Source: Bradyrhizobium guangzhouense
Lineage (GTDB): Bacteria; Pseudomonadota; Alphaproteobacteria; Rhizobiales; Xanthobacteraceae
Direction: 5' to 3'
Assembly: GCF_004114955.1 (NCBI RefSeq)
Contig: NZ_CP030053.1
Coordinates: forward strand, 3,286,001 to 3,350,000
Length of the DNA stretch: 64,000 nt
Position numbers and translations under genes: made by a program. Below the pieces are notes generated by a model that made no database searches, was not told where the DNA came from, and was given only the letters and a program-made list of their open reading frames with translations. Each line of letters begins with the position of its first letter. The stretch's first letter is position 1. Shown here piece after piece: positions 62,393-64,000 of the stretch.

Positions 62393-63256
62393 ATGAACCG
62401 TCCAACCGTCCAAGCCACGTTGCTTGAAACCGCACAGCCGGCTGCGCAATCGCCATACGTGACCGCCAGAGACGGCACCAGGCTGTTCGTGCAGGACTGG
62501 GGCAGCGGGAAGCCGCTGTTGCTGCTGTCGGCCTGGACCTTCGACGGCAGCATTTGGGGCAGCCACGTCGATGCTCTCACTTCGAAGGGCTTTCGTTGCG
62601 TTGCGCCTGACCGGCGCGGGCATGGCCGCTCCGAGATGCCGTCCACGGGCTACGACCTGGAGACTCTGACCGACGACGTCGCCGCGGTGATCGAGGCTCG
62701 CGATCTACGCGACGTCACGCTGGTCGGCTTCTCGATGGGGACGGTCGAGGCGGTGAACTATCTCGGACGATATGGCTCGGACCGCATCGCGCGGCTGGTG
62801 CTGGTCGCGCCGACGACGCCGTTCCTGGTCCAGACCGAGGACAATCCGGATGCGGTGCCGAAGGCGATGATCGAAGCTGACCACGCAGCCATCGCCCGCG
62901 ACTTCGCCAAATGGATCGCAGCGAACGAAGCGCCGTTCTTCCTGCCCGAGACACCGGAAATCACGCGCACCTGGATCCGCGAGATGATGCTGCGCGTGCC
63001 GCTGCCGGTGGCGCTGGCGTGCCGCAAGACGATCTCCTTCTCCGATCTGCGCGCGAGCGCCGCCGGGATCGATCGCCCGACACTGATCCTCCATGGCGAC
63101 AAGGATGCCAGCGCGCCGCTGCCCTTGACCGGGGCCAAGACCGCCAAACTGATCAAGGGCAGCAAGCTGAAAGTCTACGAAGGCGGGCCGCATCCGCTGC
63201 CGCTGACACATGGCGAGCGGATGATTGCGGACATGCTCGCCTTCATGGTGGCTTGA
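62393..63256 (+). CDS. Alpha/beta hydrolase (peroxidase/esterase-like)
   Basis: 287 residues from ATG 62393, with GGGAG ten bases upstream. The fold's landmarks are FVQDWGSGKPLLLLSAWTFDGS, DRRGHGRSEMP, the nucleophile elbow LVGFSMGTVEAV (Ser114), PTLILHGDKDASAPL (acid region) and the catalytic His in GPHPLPLTHGE. The start of the core (ARDGTRLFVQDWGSGKP) is the form found in non-haem haloperoxidase-like hydrolases. The substrate is unknown. Confidence 0.88.
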   Translation: MNRPTVQATLLETAQPAAQSPYVTARDGTRLFVQDWGSGKPLLLLSAWTFDGSIWGSHVDALTSKGFRCVAPDRRGHGRSEMPSTGYDLETLTDDVAAVIEARDLRDVTLVGFSMGTVEAVNYLGRYGSDRIARLVLVAPTTPFLVQTEDNPDAVPKAMIEADHAAIARDFAKWIAANEAPFFLPETPEITRTWIREMMLRVPLPVALACRKTISFSDLRASAAGIDRPTLILHGDKDASAPLPLTGAKTAKLIKGSKLKVYEGGPHPLPLTHGERMIADMLAFMVA

Positions 63257-63263
63257 GGGAGGC

Positions 63264-64000
63264 TCAGCTCGCCCTGACGATGTCGGCGCGGATGGTCCGC
63301 GCCGCCCAGATGAACAGAAGCGCGCCGAGCGTGGTCGTGACCGCCGCGGAGAGCAGGGAGTAGCGCACGGCGTCTGCGCCGTAGCTGCCCTTCAGTGCGT
63401 CGTTGACCACGCCGACGGCGAGGGGACCGACACCCTGGCCGAAGCAGGTCGCGGTGAGAGCGATCAGGGCGGAGGCCAGCGCCCGCATGCTGGGCTTTGC
63501 CACCGTCTGCGCGATCGCGAAGATCGGGCCCAGATGGAAGCCGACCAGGAACGAGGTCAGCGCCAGCATGGCGACCATCATCGCAAAATCCTGCGTCAGC
63601 ATGCACAGCGCGAAGACGGGTCCGGCGAGGCCCGAGGTGATCGCCGGTGCCCACAGGTTCCAGCGGTCGTCGCGGCGGCTCACTCGCGCCACCACGAAGC
63701 CGCCGAGCAGCGTGCCGGCCATGCCGGCGAGCCCCTTGAAGGTGCCGGCATAGGTGCCGATCTCGGCGCTCGACAGATGGTGCACGCGCGCCAGGAACGG
63801 CGGGATCCAGGCTGCGGTTGCGTAGTTCGTGTAGGTCGTGAGGCAGAAGCCAACCAGCACGATCACAAAACTTTGCTGCGAGGCGAGGAAGCGCAGCGTC
63901 GGTCCGAGCGGCTCGGGCACGAAGCTCTCCTGCATCGCGCCCCGCTTTGGCTCGGAGATTGTCAGCCACAGGATCAGCGCCAGCAGGATGCCCGGCACGC
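63264..64000 (-). CDS. Major facilitator superfamily transporter, C-terminal part
   Basis: The last 245 residues are visible and the start lies beyond the right edge. Six or seven hydrophobic segments alternate with short loops; GTYAGTFKGLAGMAGTLLGGFVVARVSRRDDR contains the G-x3-D/R-R-x-G/R-R-like cytoplasmic loop of MFS proteins, and FHLGPIFAIAQTVAKPSMRALASALIAL is typical of the second half. The substrate cannot be told. It is convergent with the alpha/beta hydrolase, seven bases apart. Confidence 0.85.
   Translation of the reverse strand, partial: VPGILLALILWLTISEPKRGAMQESFVPEPLGPTLRFLASQQSFVIVLVGFCLTTYTNYATAAWIPPFLARVHHLSSAEIGTYAGTFKGLAGMAGTLLGGFVVARVSRRDDRWNLWAPAITSGLAGPVFALCMLTQDFAMMVAMLALTSFLVGFHLGPIFAIAQTVAKPSMRALASALIALTATCFGQGVGPLAVGVVNDALKGSYGADAVRYSLLSAAVTTTLGALLFIWAARTIRADIVRAS

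Overview
The window is a high-GC alphaproteobacterial chromosome segment that looks like Bradyrhizobium or a very close relative. The support is a Porin_2 outer-membrane porin, a GcrA regulator, COX15-type haem A synthase, the glnB-glnA pair, the order tig-clpP-clpX-lon, an FNR/FixK-type box, and the dispersed palindromic repeats typical of that genus. It is mostly core chromosome. No insertion sequence, integrase, phage gene or CRISPR array is visible. Both edges cut a gene: a MarR regulator on the left and an MFS transporter on the right.

Layout. 1-9.7 kb: MarR fragment, porin with a clear terminator, a candidate small RNA, GcrA, a small RHH-like protein, a formamidase-like enzyme, a YdcF protein, a DUF169 gene followed by two tandem saccharopine-dehydrogenase-like paralogues, and an FAD monooxygenase. 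9.7-10.3 kb: a divergent MarR regulator with a palindromic operator. 10.3-19.3 kb: a surface-polysaccharide locus (Wzy-like polymerase/ligase, polyprenyl-P sugar transferase, GT4 glycosyltransferase, Wzc-like co-polymerase, BioF2-type GNAT, NodB-fold protein). 19.3-30 kb: haem A synthase, small exported and membrane proteins, metY, acyl-CoA genes, rplM-rpsI, a diguanylate cyclase and an AI-2E-family transporter. 30-34.4 kb: a class-I amidotransferase and an nfeD-slipin operon bracketed by two copies of a ~97 bp repeat. 34.4-38.2 kb: glnB-glnA with a sigma-54 promoter, and nnr. 38.3-47.4 kb: a multicopper-oxidase-fold protein, tRNA-Leu, tig, clpP, clpX, lon, a GFA protein and tRNA-Val. 47.5-56.7 kb: an acyltransferase, a methyltransferase, and a four-gene overlapping divalent-metal efflux operon (czcC-czcB-czcA-CDF) preceded by a His-rich protein. 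56.8-64 kb: a 24-residue membrane microprotein, a membrane protein, a Cys-rich MarR regulator with an FNR/FixK box, an AraC regulator, pepT, HU, tRNA-Asp, an alpha/beta hydrolase and the MFS fragment.

The most notable points are three proteins whose catalytic motifs are eroded: the NodB-fold protein, the Wzc-like kinase domain and the multicopper-oxidase fold. Others are the Cys-tailed MarR regulator downstream of a FixK-type box, a terminator-like hairpin in the metal-efflux leader, the paired repeat around nfeD-slipin, and the 24-residue ORF. No wholly new multi-gene system is evident. The functions given are inferred from sequence recognition alone.
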